Shown piece by piece: positions 26,989 through 34,313 of a stretch of DNA of 41,308 nt. The stretch is from Acidovorax sp. CF316. Lineage in GTDB: Bacteria; Pseudomonadota; Gammaproteobacteria; Burkholderiales; Burkholderiaceae_C. The DNA lies in the NCBI RefSeq assembly GCF_000276605.1, contig NZ_AKJX01000168.1, positions 1-41,308 on the forward strand. Reading direction: 5' to 3'. Position 1 is the stretch's first letter, and every line of letters begins with the position of its first letter. The notes beneath the pieces were generated by a model. The model was given only the letters and a program-made list of their open reading frames with translations. It searched no databases and was not told the origin of the DNA. Both the position numbers and the translations under genes were made by a program.

Positions 26989-27134
26989 GATAATCCGGCG
27001 CTTGCATTTTTAAACGGAGAAAGCTCCTTGGAAACCTACCCGAGTTGGTAGCTTTCAGCTCCCCGGCCTGCCGTGGGGTTGAAAGCAACCCCTGACCCCC
27101 CACCGCAGACGCCAATTACCAAGGGAGTGAGCCC
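26989..27134 (+). promoter_or_regulatory. corA promoter region and structured 5' leader
   Basis: GATAAT (26989-26994) is a likely -10, giving a leader of about 135 bases. The leader has a composite stem GAAAG...CTTTC (27019-27056) enclosing CTACC/GGTAG, and a perfect 7-bp hairpin GGGGTTG-AAAG-CAACCCC (27075-27092). CCCC at 27061-27064 could instead pair with the GGGG at 27075-27078, so alternative folds are possible. A mini-ORF lies in the first hairpin. The layout suggests regulated expression of CorA. Confidence 0.5.
27028..27051 (+). CDS. possible leader peptide upstream of corA (7 aa)
   Basis: TTG-GAA-ACC-TAC-CCG-AGT-TGG-TAG reads METYPSW and is preceded at 7 bases by GGAGA, a good ribosome-site spacing. 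It lies inside the first leader hairpin. Leader peptides control corA and mgtA in Salmonella, so coupling of translation to transcription is plausible, but coding is unproven for so short a frame. Confidence 0.35.
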   Translation: METYPSW

Positions 27135-28121
27135 ATGCTCAACATCTTTACGCTCGCCAATGGCCGGCTGTTCCAGGAAGAGATCGAATCCCTGGAAGAG
27201 CTCGCCAAGTTCCAGCCGATCTGGGTGGACCTGGAAGCCCCCACACTCGAAGAAAAGCGCTGGATCAAGCAGCACTACGGCCTGTCCATCCCCGAGGATG
27301 CGATGGACGAGGACATCGAGGAATCCGCCCGCTTCTACGAAGAAGACAACGGCGAGCTGCACATCCGCAGCGACTTTTTGATCGATGATGACGAGAACCC
27401 GCGCTCCGTGCGGGTGGCCTTCATCCTGAACCAGCACAACGCCAACCTCAAGAGCCGGGGCGTGCTGTTCTCCATCCACGACGAGGACGTGCCCGTGTTC
27501 CGGCTGCTGCGCATGCGCGCGCGCCGGGCGCCGGGTCTCATCGAGGACGCCAAGGAGGTGCTGCTCAAGCTGTTCGACGCCGATGCCGAGTACTCGGCGG
27601 ATACGCTGGAGAACATCTACGACGAGCTCGAAGCGGTGAGCAAGCAGGTGCTGGCCGGCGACGTGACCGACACCCGCGCCGGCGAGGTGCTGGCCGCCAT
27701 CGCGCGCCAGGAAGACTTGAACGGCCGCATCCGCCGCAACGTGATGGACACGCGCCGCGCGGTGAGCTTCATGATGCGCAGCAAGATGCTCAACTCCGAG
27801 CAGTTCGAAGAGGCGCGCCAGATCCTGCGCGACATCGAATCGCTGGACAACCACACGGCCTTCCTGTTCGACAAGATCAACTTCCTGATGGACGCCACGG
27901 TCGGCTTCATCAACATCAACCAGAACAAGATCATCAAGATCTTCTCGGTGGCCAGCGTGGCGCTGCTGCCGCCCACGCTGATCGCCAGCGTCTACGGCAT
28001 GAACTTCGAATTCATGCCGGAGCTCAAGTGGACCTACGGCTATGCCTATGGCATCGCGCTGATGGTGGCGAGCGCGGTGGTGCCCATGTGGTACTTCCGC
28101 AGGCGCGGCTGGTTGAAGTAG
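27135..28121 (+). CDS. corA: magnesium/cobalt transporter CorA
   Basis: Pentameric Mg2+ channel of the inner membrane. The 328-aa protein has the large cytoplasmic alpha/beta domain (residues 1-240) and a long stalk helix (QFEEARQILRDIESLDNHTAFLFDKINFLMDATVGFININQNKIIKIF). Two C-terminal membrane segments follow, with the signature YGMNFEFMPEL between them (around residue 290) and a basic tail RRRGWLK. All elements needed for ion conduction are present. The start ATG follows AAGGGAG by about 8 bases. The gene stands behind a structured leader and its stop is 6 bases before a large palindromic element that could end its transcript. Confidence 0.96.
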   Translation: MLNIFTLANGRLFQEEIESLEELAKFQPIWVDLEAPTLEEKRWIKQHYGLSIPEDAMDEDIEESARFYEEDNGELHIRSDFLIDDDENPRSVRVAFILNQHNANLKSRGVLFSIHDEDVPVFRLLRMRARRAPGLIEDAKEVLLKLFDADAEYSADTLENIYDELEAVSKQVLAGDVTDTRAGEVLAAIARQEDLNGRIRRNVMDTRRAVSFMMRSKMLNSEQFEEARQILRDIESLDNHTAFLFDKINFLMDATVGFININQNKIIKIFSVASVALLPPTLIASVYGMNFEFMPELKWTYGYAYGIALMVASAVVPMWYFRRRGWLK

Positions 28122-28127
28122 CCCCCG

Positions 28128-28394
28128 AGAGCCTGCTCACGGTCTTTTTCGGGGTGCGTTGCCCCCTCCTGGCGGTCCAGGCAAGGCGCCCACCGCAAGA
28201 TGGACTTATGTCCATCGAGGATGGGTAACGCAGCATGGGCCGCCAGGAGGGGGCAACCCGAAGGGCATGTAGCCCACACCCCGCCCCTCGTCGTTGTCCA
28301 CCTTGCCCATACGGACGTATGGGCTGCGGCGGACGCCTAGATGGGCGTGCCGTGGGCTGCATGCGCACCCCGAAAAAGACCGTGAGCAGGCTCT
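28128..28394. repeat. 267-bp nested palindromic element with perfect 31-bp inverted termini
   Basis: The ends, 28128-28158 and 28364-28394, are exact reverse complements over 31 bases. Inside are three further structures. A perfect 18-bp stem (28158-28175 with 28240-28257) encloses the hairpin GATGGAC-TTAT-GTCCATC (28199-28216). A 13-position stem (28265-28277 with 28352-28364, one G-U) encloses GCCCATAC/GTATGGGC (28305-28324). As RNA this would fold into one long stem with two arms; as DNA it resembles a non-autonomous transposable element. No convincing open reading frame and no obvious target duplication are seen. It starts 7 bases past the corA stop. Confidence 0.85.
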
Positions 28395-28472
28395 AAGCGC
28401 TGCGCGCCTTCCCCCCCGAGGGGGGACGCCTCCGGTGGCCCGGCAAAGCCGGATCCACGGTGGCGCTGGTAT
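28395..28472. repeat. intergenic hairpin repeat, copy 2
   Basis: The element has the same plan as 9403-9490: GCGCCTTCCCCCC then a G-run, GGGGACGC, a second hairpin of different sequence (around GGCCCGGCAAAGCCGG), and CGCTGGTAT. It abuts the 267-bp palindrome. A 14-base direct copy of its first part (GCGCTGCGCGCCTT, 28397-28410) recurs at 28484-28497. Confidence 0.6.
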
Positions 28473-28506
28473 TTGCACTTCAGGCGCTGCGCGCCTTGGT
28501 GCTACC

Positions 28507-28533
28507 GAGCAGGGGTTGAATCAACGCCTGCTC
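28507..28533. other. strong hairpin downstream of mtnN
   Basis: GAGCAGG-G-GTTG-AAT-CAAC-G-CCTGCTC forms an 11-bp stem with one mismatch, 17 bases beyond the mtnN stop. There is no T-run on either side, so it is not a classic terminator. It may protect the mtnN transcript end. With the two repeats to the left it leaves little else in the 428-base gap between corA and mtnN. Confidence 0.5.
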
Positions 28534-28549
28534 CCGTGGATCTATCAGG

Positions 28550-29290
28550 TCACAGCGCTCGCATCAGGGCCTGCATGTGCTCGGCATAGCGGCTGGCGAC
28601 GGTCTGGACGAATTGGGCGAAATCGACGTGTGCGGTGTCGTCGGCGCGGTCGGAGATGGTGCGGATGGCGGCGAAGGGGATGGCGTAGTCCAGGCAAACC
28701 TGGGCCACGGCGGCGCCTTCCATTTCGACGGCAAGCACGTCGTGGCCAGCCTGGCGCAGGCTGTCGCGCAGCTGCCGGGCTTCCTGGGCGCTGGAGACGA
28801 AGCGGTCGCCACTGGCGACGAGGCCGTGGTGCACACGGTGCGCGCCGTCGCCCAATTCTGGCAGGCGGCCGGCGCCGGACAGGCAGCTGCGCGCGGCCTC
28901 CCGCAACAGGGTGGACAGGTGCGCATCGCAGGCCAGCCGCGTGCGTGCATAGCCAGGCAGTTCCCAGCGCGGGAACAGCGGGGAGGCGTCCATGTCGTGC
29001 TGCACAAAGGTCTCTGCCACCACCACGTCACCCACGTTCACGCCATCCCCCAGCCCCCCCGCCACGCCGGTGAAGACGATGCGCGCCACGCCGAAATGCT
29101 CGATGAGCGCCGTGGCCGTGGTGGCCGCCGCCACCTTGCCGATGCCCGAGAGCGCCAGCACAACGGGCCGCTCGCACAGCTCGCCCCGCCAGAAGGAGCG
29201 GCCGGCGTGCGTGAGGCGCTGGGCGCGCTCGAGCCGGGCGACGAGGCTGGCCTGTTCTTCGGGCAGGGCGCTGAGGATGGCTGTGGTCAT
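28550..29290 (-). CDS. mtnN: 5'-methylthioadenosine/S-adenosylhomocysteine nucleosidase
   Basis: Cleaves the glycosidic bond of methylthioadenosine and S-adenosylhomocysteine, clearing inhibitory by-products of methylation and polyamine synthesis. The 246-aa protein starts MTTAILSALPEE with the catalytic Glu12, then has VFTGVAGGLGDGVNVGDVVVAE, FVSSAQEARQLR, VLAVEMEGAAVAQVC (substrate Met-Glu) and AIRTISDRAD with the catalytic Asp. Length is slightly above the E. coli enzyme (232 aa). It is transcribed alone, away from a repeat-filled gap. Confidence 0.92.
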   Translation of the reverse strand: MTTAILSALPEEQASLVARLERAQRLTHAGRSFWRGELCERPVVLALSGIGKVAAATTATALIEHFGVARIVFTGVAGGLGDGVNVGDVVVAETFVQHDMDASPLFPRWELPGYARTRLACDAHLSTLLREAARSCLSGAGRLPELGDGAHRVHHGLVASGDRFVSSAQEARQLRDSLRQAGHDVLAVEMEGAAVAQVCLDYAIPFAAIRTISDRADDTAHVDFAQFVQTVASRYAEHMQALMRAL

Positions 29291-29340
29291 GTGGCTTGGG
29301 GCAAAGGAAAAGGGCCTGCGGCCGGGCTCGCAGGTCTGCG

Positions 29341-29369
29341 ATTATTCCAGCCGAAGGCCCTTCGTCGAA
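29341..29369 (-). promoter_or_regulatory. weak candidate promoter for mtnN
   Basis: On the minus strand AATAAT (29341-29346) stands 17 bases from TTCGAC (29364-29369). The -10 is fair, the -35 poor. It lies about 50 bases upstream of the mtnN ATG. Confidence 0.25.
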
Positions 29370-29430
29370 AACACACCCTGGGCGGCGCCGTTCACAGCAC
29401 CGCGGGCAGGGTGGTTTCGCTGGCGTCTTC

Positions 29431-31110
29431 TTACTTCTTGTCGCGCAGCTCGCGGCGCAGGATCTTGCCCACCGGGGTCTTGGGCAGCTCGGTGCGGAAC
29501 TCGATCACGCGCGGCTGCTTGTAGCCCGTGAGGTTGGCCTTGCAGAACTCCTTGACCTGGGCCTCGGTGAGACCCGGGTCCTTCTTCACGATGACCAGCT
29601 TGACCGCTTCGCCGGTCTTCTCGTCGGGCACGCCGACCACCGCGCATTCAAGCACGCCAGGGCAGTTGGCGACCACTTCCTCGACCTCGTTGGGGTAGAC
29701 GTTGAAGCCGCTGACCAGCACCATGTCCTTCTTGCGGTCCACGATCTTGAAGTAGCCGCGCTCGTCCATGATGCCGATGTCGCCGGACTTGAAGTAGCCG
29801 TCATCGGTCATGACCTTGGCGGTCTCGTCGGGGCGCTGCCAGTAGCCGGCCATGACCTGCGGGCCCTTGATGGCGATCTCGCCGGGCTGGCCCAGCGTGG
29901 TGACCTCGTGGCCTTCGTCGTCCAGCAGCTTCATCGTCGTGCCGGGAATCGGCACGCCGATGGTGCCGGTGTATTCCTTGGCCGTCACGGGGTTGCAGCT
30001 GGCCGAGGGGCTGGTCTCCGACAGGCCATAGCCCTCGCAGATCGGGCAGCCGGTCTTCTCCAGCCAGAGCTTGGCCACGGCGCCCTGCACGGCCATGCCG
30101 CCGCCCACCGAGACCTTGAGGTTCTTCCAGTTGACGGTGTCGAAGTCCGGGTGGTTGGCCAGACCGTTGAACAGCGTGTTCACGGCCGGGAAGCTGTGGA
30201 AGGTGTGCTTGGACAGCTCCTTGAGCACCGCCGGCAGGTCGCGCGGGTTGGGGATCAGGATGGTCTTGCCGCCCGTGCGCATGGACAGCATCATGTTCAC
30301 GGTGAACGCGAAGATGTGGTACAGCGGCAGCGCGCAGACGCTGGTGGGCTGCTCGCCCGAAGGCACCTTGGCCATCACCGGCGCATTCCAGGCCTCGGAC
30401 TGCAGCACGTTGGCGATCACGTTGCGGTGCAGCAGCACCGCGCCCTTGCTCACGCCGGTGGTGCCGCCGGTGTACTGCAACAGGGCGATATCGTCGGGAC
30501 GGATGTCGGGCTTCTTGAAGCTGCCGCGCGTGCCCTTGGCCACGGCGTCGTTGAAGCGCACGGCACCGGGCAGGTCATAGGCGGGCACCATCTTCTTGAC
30601 GTTGCGCACCACATAGTTCACCAGCGTGCCCTTGAGCAGGCCCAGCTGGTCACCCATGGCCGCCAGCACCACGTGCTTGACGGGCGTGTTGGCAATGCAC
30701 TGCTGCAGCGTGGTGGCGAAGTTCTCGATGATGACGATGGCCTTGGCGCCGGAGTCCTTGAGCTGGTGCTCGAGTTCGCGCGGGGTGTACAGCGGGTTCA
30801 CGTTGACCACGACGAAGCCGGCGCGCAGGATCGCGGCCACCGTCACGGGGTACTGCGGCACATTGGGCATCATGATGGCGACGCGGTCGCCCTTGACCAG
30901 GCCCAGGCCCTGCAGGTAGGCCGCGAAGGCGGCGCTCAGCGAATCGGTCTGGGCGTAGCTCACGTCCTTGCCCATGAAGCTGTAGGCCACGCGGCTGGCG
31001 TATTTGTTGAACGCCTCGTCCATCAGCGCCACCAGGGAGGGGTACTGCGAGGTATCGATATCTGCGGGAACACCTTGCGGATAGGCGGCCAGCCAGGGAC
31101 GGTCGGTCAT
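29431..31110 (-). CDS. fadD: long-chain fatty-acid--CoA ligase
   Basis: Adenylate-forming enzyme that activates fatty acids to acyl-CoA for beta-oxidation or lipid synthesis. The 559-aa protein has the AMP-binding P-loop YTGGTTGVSKGA, GYGLSETSP, the SGDIGIMDERGYFKIVDRKKDMVLVSGFNVYPNEVE stretch (A7-A8 motifs) and the C-terminal catalytic Lys in PKTPVGKILRRELRD. Length fits FadD (561 aa in E. coli). The ATG at 31110 begins MTDRPWLAAYPQG; GGAGAG stands about 9 bases upstream. An inverted repeat lies in its leader. It sits 142 bases downstream of pntB on the same strand. Confidence 0.93.
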   Translation of the reverse strand: MTDRPWLAAYPQGVPADIDTSQYPSLVALMDEAFNKYASRVAYSFMGKDVSYAQTDSLSAAFAAYLQGLGLVKGDRVAIMMPNVPQYPVTVAAILRAGFVVVNVNPLYTPRELEHQLKDSGAKAIVIIENFATTLQQCIANTPVKHVVLAAMGDQLGLLKGTLVNYVVRNVKKMVPAYDLPGAVRFNDAVAKGTRGSFKKPDIRPDDIALLQYTGGTTGVSKGAVLLHRNVIANVLQSEAWNAPVMAKVPSGEQPTSVCALPLYHIFAFTVNMMLSMRTGGKTILIPNPRDLPAVLKELSKHTFHSFPAVNTLFNGLANHPDFDTVNWKNLKVSVGGGMAVQGAVAKLWLEKTGCPICEGYGLSETSPSASCNPVTAKEYTGTIGVPIPGTTMKLLDDEGHEVTTLGQPGEIAIKGPQVMAGYWQRPDETAKVMTDDGYFKSGDIGIMDERGYFKIVDRKKDMVLVSGFNVYPNEVEEVVANCPGVLECAVVGVPDEKTGEAVKLVIVKKDPGLTEAQVKEFCKANLTGYKQPRVIEFRTELPKTPVGKILRRELRDKK

Positions 31111-31142
31111 GATGCGTGTCTCTCCAAACTTCTCGTTGCAAT

Positions 31143-31177
31143 GGAACCCCGGCATTGTCTCTGCCGGTGCGGGTTCC
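31143..31177 (-). other. inverted repeat in the fadD leader
   Basis: GGAACC (31143-31148) pairs with GGTTCC (31172-31177), and CCGGCA (31149-31154) with TGCCGG (31162-31167). Together they make a 12-bp interrupted stem with a seven-base loop. It lies 33-67 bases upstream of the fadD ATG with no T-run, so it is more likely an operator or leader structure than a terminator. Confidence 0.45.
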
Positions 31178-31252
31178 GTGGGTGCTTAGTTTCCCCTAGG
31201 CGACAGGGCTTTCGCCGTAGCGCCCAAAGGGTCTTTTCGCCGTGGGGAAGGA

Positions 31253-32677
31253 CTACTCGATGGCCTTGCCGATGTCCTCGACGACCTTCTTGGCATCGCC
31301 GAAGACCATCATGGTCTTGTCCATGTAGAACAGCTCGTTGTCCAGGCCGGCGTAGCCCGCGGCCATGGAGCGCTTGTTGACGATCACGGTCTTGGCCTTG
31401 TAGGCCTCGAGGATAGGCATGCCGTAGATGGGGCTGCCCTTGGTGTGTGCCGCGGGGTTCACCACGTCGTTGGCACCGAGGATGATGGCCACGTCGGCCT
31501 GGCCGAACTCGCCATTGATGTCCTCCATCTCGAACACCTGATCGTAAGGCACCTCGGCTTCGGCCAGCAGCACGTTCATGTGGCCGGGCATGCGACCCGC
31601 CACCGGGTGGATGGCGTACTTCACCGTCACGCCCTTTTCGGTGAGCTTGGCCGCCAGTTCCTTGACCGCATGCTGGGCGCGCGCCACCGCCAGGCCGTAG
31701 CCGGGCACGATGACCACGGTCTCGGCGTTGCCGAGCACGAAGGCCGCGTCGTCGGCGCTGCCGCTCTTGACCGGCCGCTGCTCCTTGGCACCACCCGCCG
31801 CGGTGGCGGTGTCGCCACCGAAGCCGCCCAGGATCACGTTGAAGAACGAGCGGTTCATGGCCTTGCACATGATGTAGCTCAGGATCGCGCCCGAGCTGCC
31901 CACCAGCGAGCCGGCGATGATCAGCATCGAGTTGTTGAGCGAGAAGCCGATGCCCGCTGCCGCCCAGCCCGAGTAGCTGTTGAGCATGGAGACCACCACC
32001 GGCATGTCGGCGCCGCCGATGGGGATGATGATCAGCACGCCGAGGATGAAGCCGAGCGCGATCACCAGCACGATGTCGACCCAGCTTTGCGAATGCCAGA
32101 AGCCGAAGCAGAAGAACAGCACGGCCAGGCCCAGCACCAGGTTGAGCTTGTGCTGCCCGGGGAACTGCACGGGCGCGCCCTGGAACAGGCGGAACTTGTA
32201 CTTGCCCGAGAGCTTGCCGAAGGCGATCACCGAACCACTGAAGGTGACCGCGCCGATGAAGGCGCCGAGCGCCAGCTCGATGCGGTTGCCGCCGGGGATG
32301 GGGGCGTCCTTGGGCACGATGGCAAAGGCCCAGGGCTCGGCCACCACGGCCACGGCAATGCACACCGCTGCCAGGCCGATCATGCTGTGCATGAAGGCCA
32401 CGAGCTCGGGCATCTTGGTCATCTCGACCCGGTTGGCCATGATGGCACCGGCCGCGCCACCCACCACCAGGGCGCCCAGCACATAGACCATGCCCTGCGC
32501 CTTGCCGCCCGAGAGCTCCACGATGAGCGCCGCGGTGGTGAGCACGGCGATCGCCATGCCCGTCATGCCGAAGACATTGCCGCGGATCGAGGTCGTGGGG
32601 TGCGAGAGCCCCTTGAGCGCCTGGATGAAGCAGACGCTGGCCACCAAGTACAGCAGCGTGACGAGGTTCATGCTCAT
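31253..32677 (-). CDS. pntB: NAD(P) transhydrogenase subunit beta
   Basis: Membrane and NADP-binding subunit of the proton-translocating transhydrogenase, which makes NADPH from NADH at the cost of proton-motive force. The 474-aa protein has about nine membrane helices (residues 1-280). A soluble NADP(H) domain (about 300-474) follows with VIVPGYGLAVARAQHAVKELA, HPVAGRMPGHMNVLLAEA, EMEDINGEFGQADVAIILGANDVVNPAA and KRSMAAGYAGLDNELFY. AAGGAGG stands 7 bases upstream of the ATG, and the ATG overlaps the pntAB stop by 4 bases. It is the last gene of the operon. Confidence 0.96.
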   Translation of the reverse strand: MSMNLVTLLYLVASVCFIQALKGLSHPTTSIRGNVFGMTGMAIAVLTTAALIVELSGGKAQGMVYVLGALVVGGAAGAIMANRVEMTKMPELVAFMHSMIGLAAVCIAVAVVAEPWAFAIVPKDAPIPGGNRIELALGAFIGAVTFSGSVIAFGKLSGKYKFRLFQGAPVQFPGQHKLNLVLGLAVLFFCFGFWHSQSWVDIVLVIALGFILGVLIIIPIGGADMPVVVSMLNSYSGWAAAGIGFSLNNSMLIIAGSLVGSSGAILSYIMCKAMNRSFFNVILGGFGGDTATAAGGAKEQRPVKSGSADDAAFVLGNAETVVIVPGYGLAVARAQHAVKELAAKLTEKGVTVKYAIHPVAGRMPGHMNVLLAEAEVPYDQVFEMEDINGEFGQADVAIILGANDVVNPAAHTKGSPIYGMPILEAYKAKTVIVNKRSMAAGYAGLDNELFYMDKTMMVFGDAKKVVEDIGKAIE

Positions 32678-33000
32678 GCCTGGCCTCCTTCAGCCTTGGG
32701 GGCAGCCTTCTTGTCCTTTTTCTTGAACATCTCGAGCATGCGGCGCGTCACCAGGAAGCCGCCGAACACGTTGACCGCAGCCAGCGCCACGGCCAGCACG
32801 CCCATGCTCTTGCCCAGCGTGGTTTCGGTCAGCGCCGCGGCAAGCATGGCGCCCACGATGACGATGGCGGAGATGGCATTGGTCACCGCCATCAGGGGCG
32901 TGTGCAGCGCGGGGGTCACCGTCCAGACCACGTGGTAGCCCACATAGATGGCCAGCACGAAGATGATGAGGTTGATGAGGGTGGGAGAGACGGCATCCAT
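32674..33000 (-). CDS. pntAB: NAD(P) transhydrogenase subunit alpha part 2
   Basis: Small membrane subunit of the split-alpha form of transhydrogenase. The 108-aa protein has three to four hydrophobic helices (residues 6-28, 35-56, 62-82) with HVVWTVTPALHTPLMAVTNAISAIVIVGA, the family signature, and a basic tail KKKDKKAAPKAEGG. The ATG at 33000 is chosen over a TTG 24 bases earlier because it begins MDAVSPTLINL, as in relatives. It overlaps pntB by 4 bases. Confidence 0.95.
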   Translation of the reverse strand: MDAVSPTLINLIIFVLAIYVGYHVVWTVTPALHTPLMAVTNAISAIVIVGAMLAAALTETTLGKSMGVLAVALAAVNVFGGFLVTRRMLEMFKKKDKKAAPKAEGGQA

Positions 33001-33030
33001 GGAAATGTGTCCTTCTTTCTTCAATTGGCG

Positions 33031-33576
33031 TTAGGTTCCGGCAGACCAGGGGCCTTTGGCGGCATTCTTCTTGGCGAAATAGGCATCCACAGCGTCGATC
33101 AGCTGCTGCTGGGCCGGGTTGATGGGCGGCTCGATCAGAGCGGCCGATCGCATCACGGTCTTGAGCGTTTGCACGTGGTAATCGGTGAACTTGTCGGCGC
33201 TGCGCGCGAGTACCTCGGGCAGCTCGGTGAGCGCCAGCGCGCGGTTGCGCAGCAGGTGCGCGCTGGCCACCCAGAGGCTGCCGGCATCGCCATCGGTCAG
33301 CGCCAGGTGCTCGCGCAACAGCGCCTGCACGCCGGTCTTCTGCTGCACCGTGATGGCGCCCGTGGTCTGCACCGTGGCCAGGGCCAGCACGGCGACCACG
33401 TCCACCGGATGGTCGAGCGCGTAGAGCGGTGGCGTGGTGACCTTTTTCCGCCAGGCGCGCCGGTGGAAGAAGGTCAGCGGGTTGAGCCAGCCCACATCGA
33501 TGCCGAAGCGCCGCAGGGCCTCCATGGCCATGGTGAAGGTGATGACCAGGCCCAGGATTTGCAAAATGATCCCCAT
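33031..33576 (-). CDS. uncharacterised membrane-anchored protein in the pnt operon
   Basis: I do not recognise a named family. The 181-aa protein begins with one hydrophobic segment (MGIILQILGLVITFTMAMEALRRFG) that likely anchors it in the inner membrane, followed by a basic stretch (FHRRAWRKKV) suggesting a cytoplasmic side. The remainder looks helical (residues 55-180). There are no cysteines and no obvious catalytic motif. GGGAGG lies about 8 bases before the ATG. It sits between the lipoprotein gene and pntAB, with 23 and 30 bases on either side, so it is made with the transhydrogenase subunits and may assist assembly or regulation of that complex; this is inference from position. Confidence 0.8.
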   Translation of the reverse strand: MGIILQILGLVITFTMAMEALRRFGIDVGWLNPLTFFHRRAWRKKVTTPPLYALDHPVDVVAVLALATVQTTGAITVQQKTGVQALLREHLALTDGDAGSLWVASAHLLRNRALALTELPEVLARSADKFTDYHVQTLKTVMRSAALIEPPINPAQQQLIDAVDAYFAKKNAAKGPWSAGT

Positions 33577-33599
33577 GTTCCGTGCCTCCCTTGGCTTTT

Positions 33600-34313
33600 T
33601 TATTGCGGCAGTGCGGCGGGGAACGGCGGCACGGCCAGGAATCCATCGAGCATGCCGACGCTCACGCGTGCGGCCCGGGCCATCTGCTGGCTCCAGGCCT
33701 CGGCAGGCAAGCCGGCGCGCAGGTAGTCGGGGGTATTGCCTGCGGGCAGCTTCAGCAGGCGCAGGTCCACCAGCGCATTCACCTCGATGTAGGCACCGCC
33801 CTCGGTCGCATAGCGGTAGTTCACATGCGAGTAGGGCTGCGTGAGCGCCACGCCGCGCTCACCGATCCAGCGCACCAGGCCCGGGTTGGCCTTGTCCAGG
33901 AAGCGGTCGCTGGAGTGGGCCCAGCGCTTGAAGCGCAGGCAGTCCACGCGCACGGGGCTGCCGGCGGCCGCATCCCGCACCCACAGGCCCTGCTCCTGCG
34001 CACAGGAGGCCGTCCACAGCGTGCGGTCACGCGGGTCGCTGCGCTGGTGGGATTGCACCAGCATCACCGCCAGCACTTCGTTGCGGGCGCCGCGCAGGGC
34101 CACGGCGCGGGTCTGCAGGGGCAGGCTGGCCGGTGGCGGCAATGCCGCCAGAGCGTCATCGAAGCTGCCCAGGTCTTCCCAGGCGGAAGACGGCAGCACC
34201 ACGCGCGTGCGCCCGGCGCTGAACTCGGCAGGGCCGGCAGGCATGGGGGCGCAGGCGGAAAGAACCGCCAGGGCCGCCGCAGCGGCCAGCAGGCGGGGCA
34301 GCAGGGGCCTCAT
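33600..34313 (-). CDS. uncharacterised lipoprotein in the pnt operon
   Basis: The 237-aa product has a short signal sequence with lipobox LSAC (Cys21) followed by APMP, so it is a lipoprotein probably placed in the outer membrane. The mature part has two cysteines (ASCAQEQ and VDCLRFKRW) that could form a disulphide, and segments LPSSAWEDLG and YIEVNALVDLRLLKLPAGNTPDYLRAGLPAEAW. I cannot assign a family with confidence. Its ATG overlaps the pntAA stop by 4 bases, so it is translated together with PntAA. The lipoprotein would lie on the outer side of the envelope, away from the inner-membrane transhydrogenase, so the link is not obvious. Confidence 0.82.
   Translation of the reverse strand: MRPLLPRLLAAAAALAVLSACAPMPAGPAEFSAGRTRVVLPSSAWEDLGSFDDALAALPPPASLPLQTRAVALRGARNEVLAVMLVQSHQRSDPRDRTLWTASCAQEQGLWVRDAAAGSPVRVDCLRFKRWAHSSDRFLDKANPGLVRWIGERGVALTQPYSHVNYRYATEGGAYIEVNALVDLRLLKLPAGNTPDYLRAGLPAEAWSQQMARAARVSVGMLDGFLAVPPFPAALPQ

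Noticed and set aside
22319..28236. A shared GGTAACGCAGCAT string near 22320 and in the 267-bp palindrome near 28224
   Set aside because: Thirteen-base matches are expected by chance in 41 kb of biased composition, and the flanks do not align.
28140..28390. Short open frames of 66-114 codons running through the 267-bp palindromic element
   Set aside because: The frames follow from the palindromic, G/C-rich sequence; they lack ribosome sites and protein-like composition.
29296..31380. A 694-codon open frame opposite the acyl-CoA ligase gene
   Set aside because: It is an antisense shadow of a strongly supported gene with no recognisable protein features.
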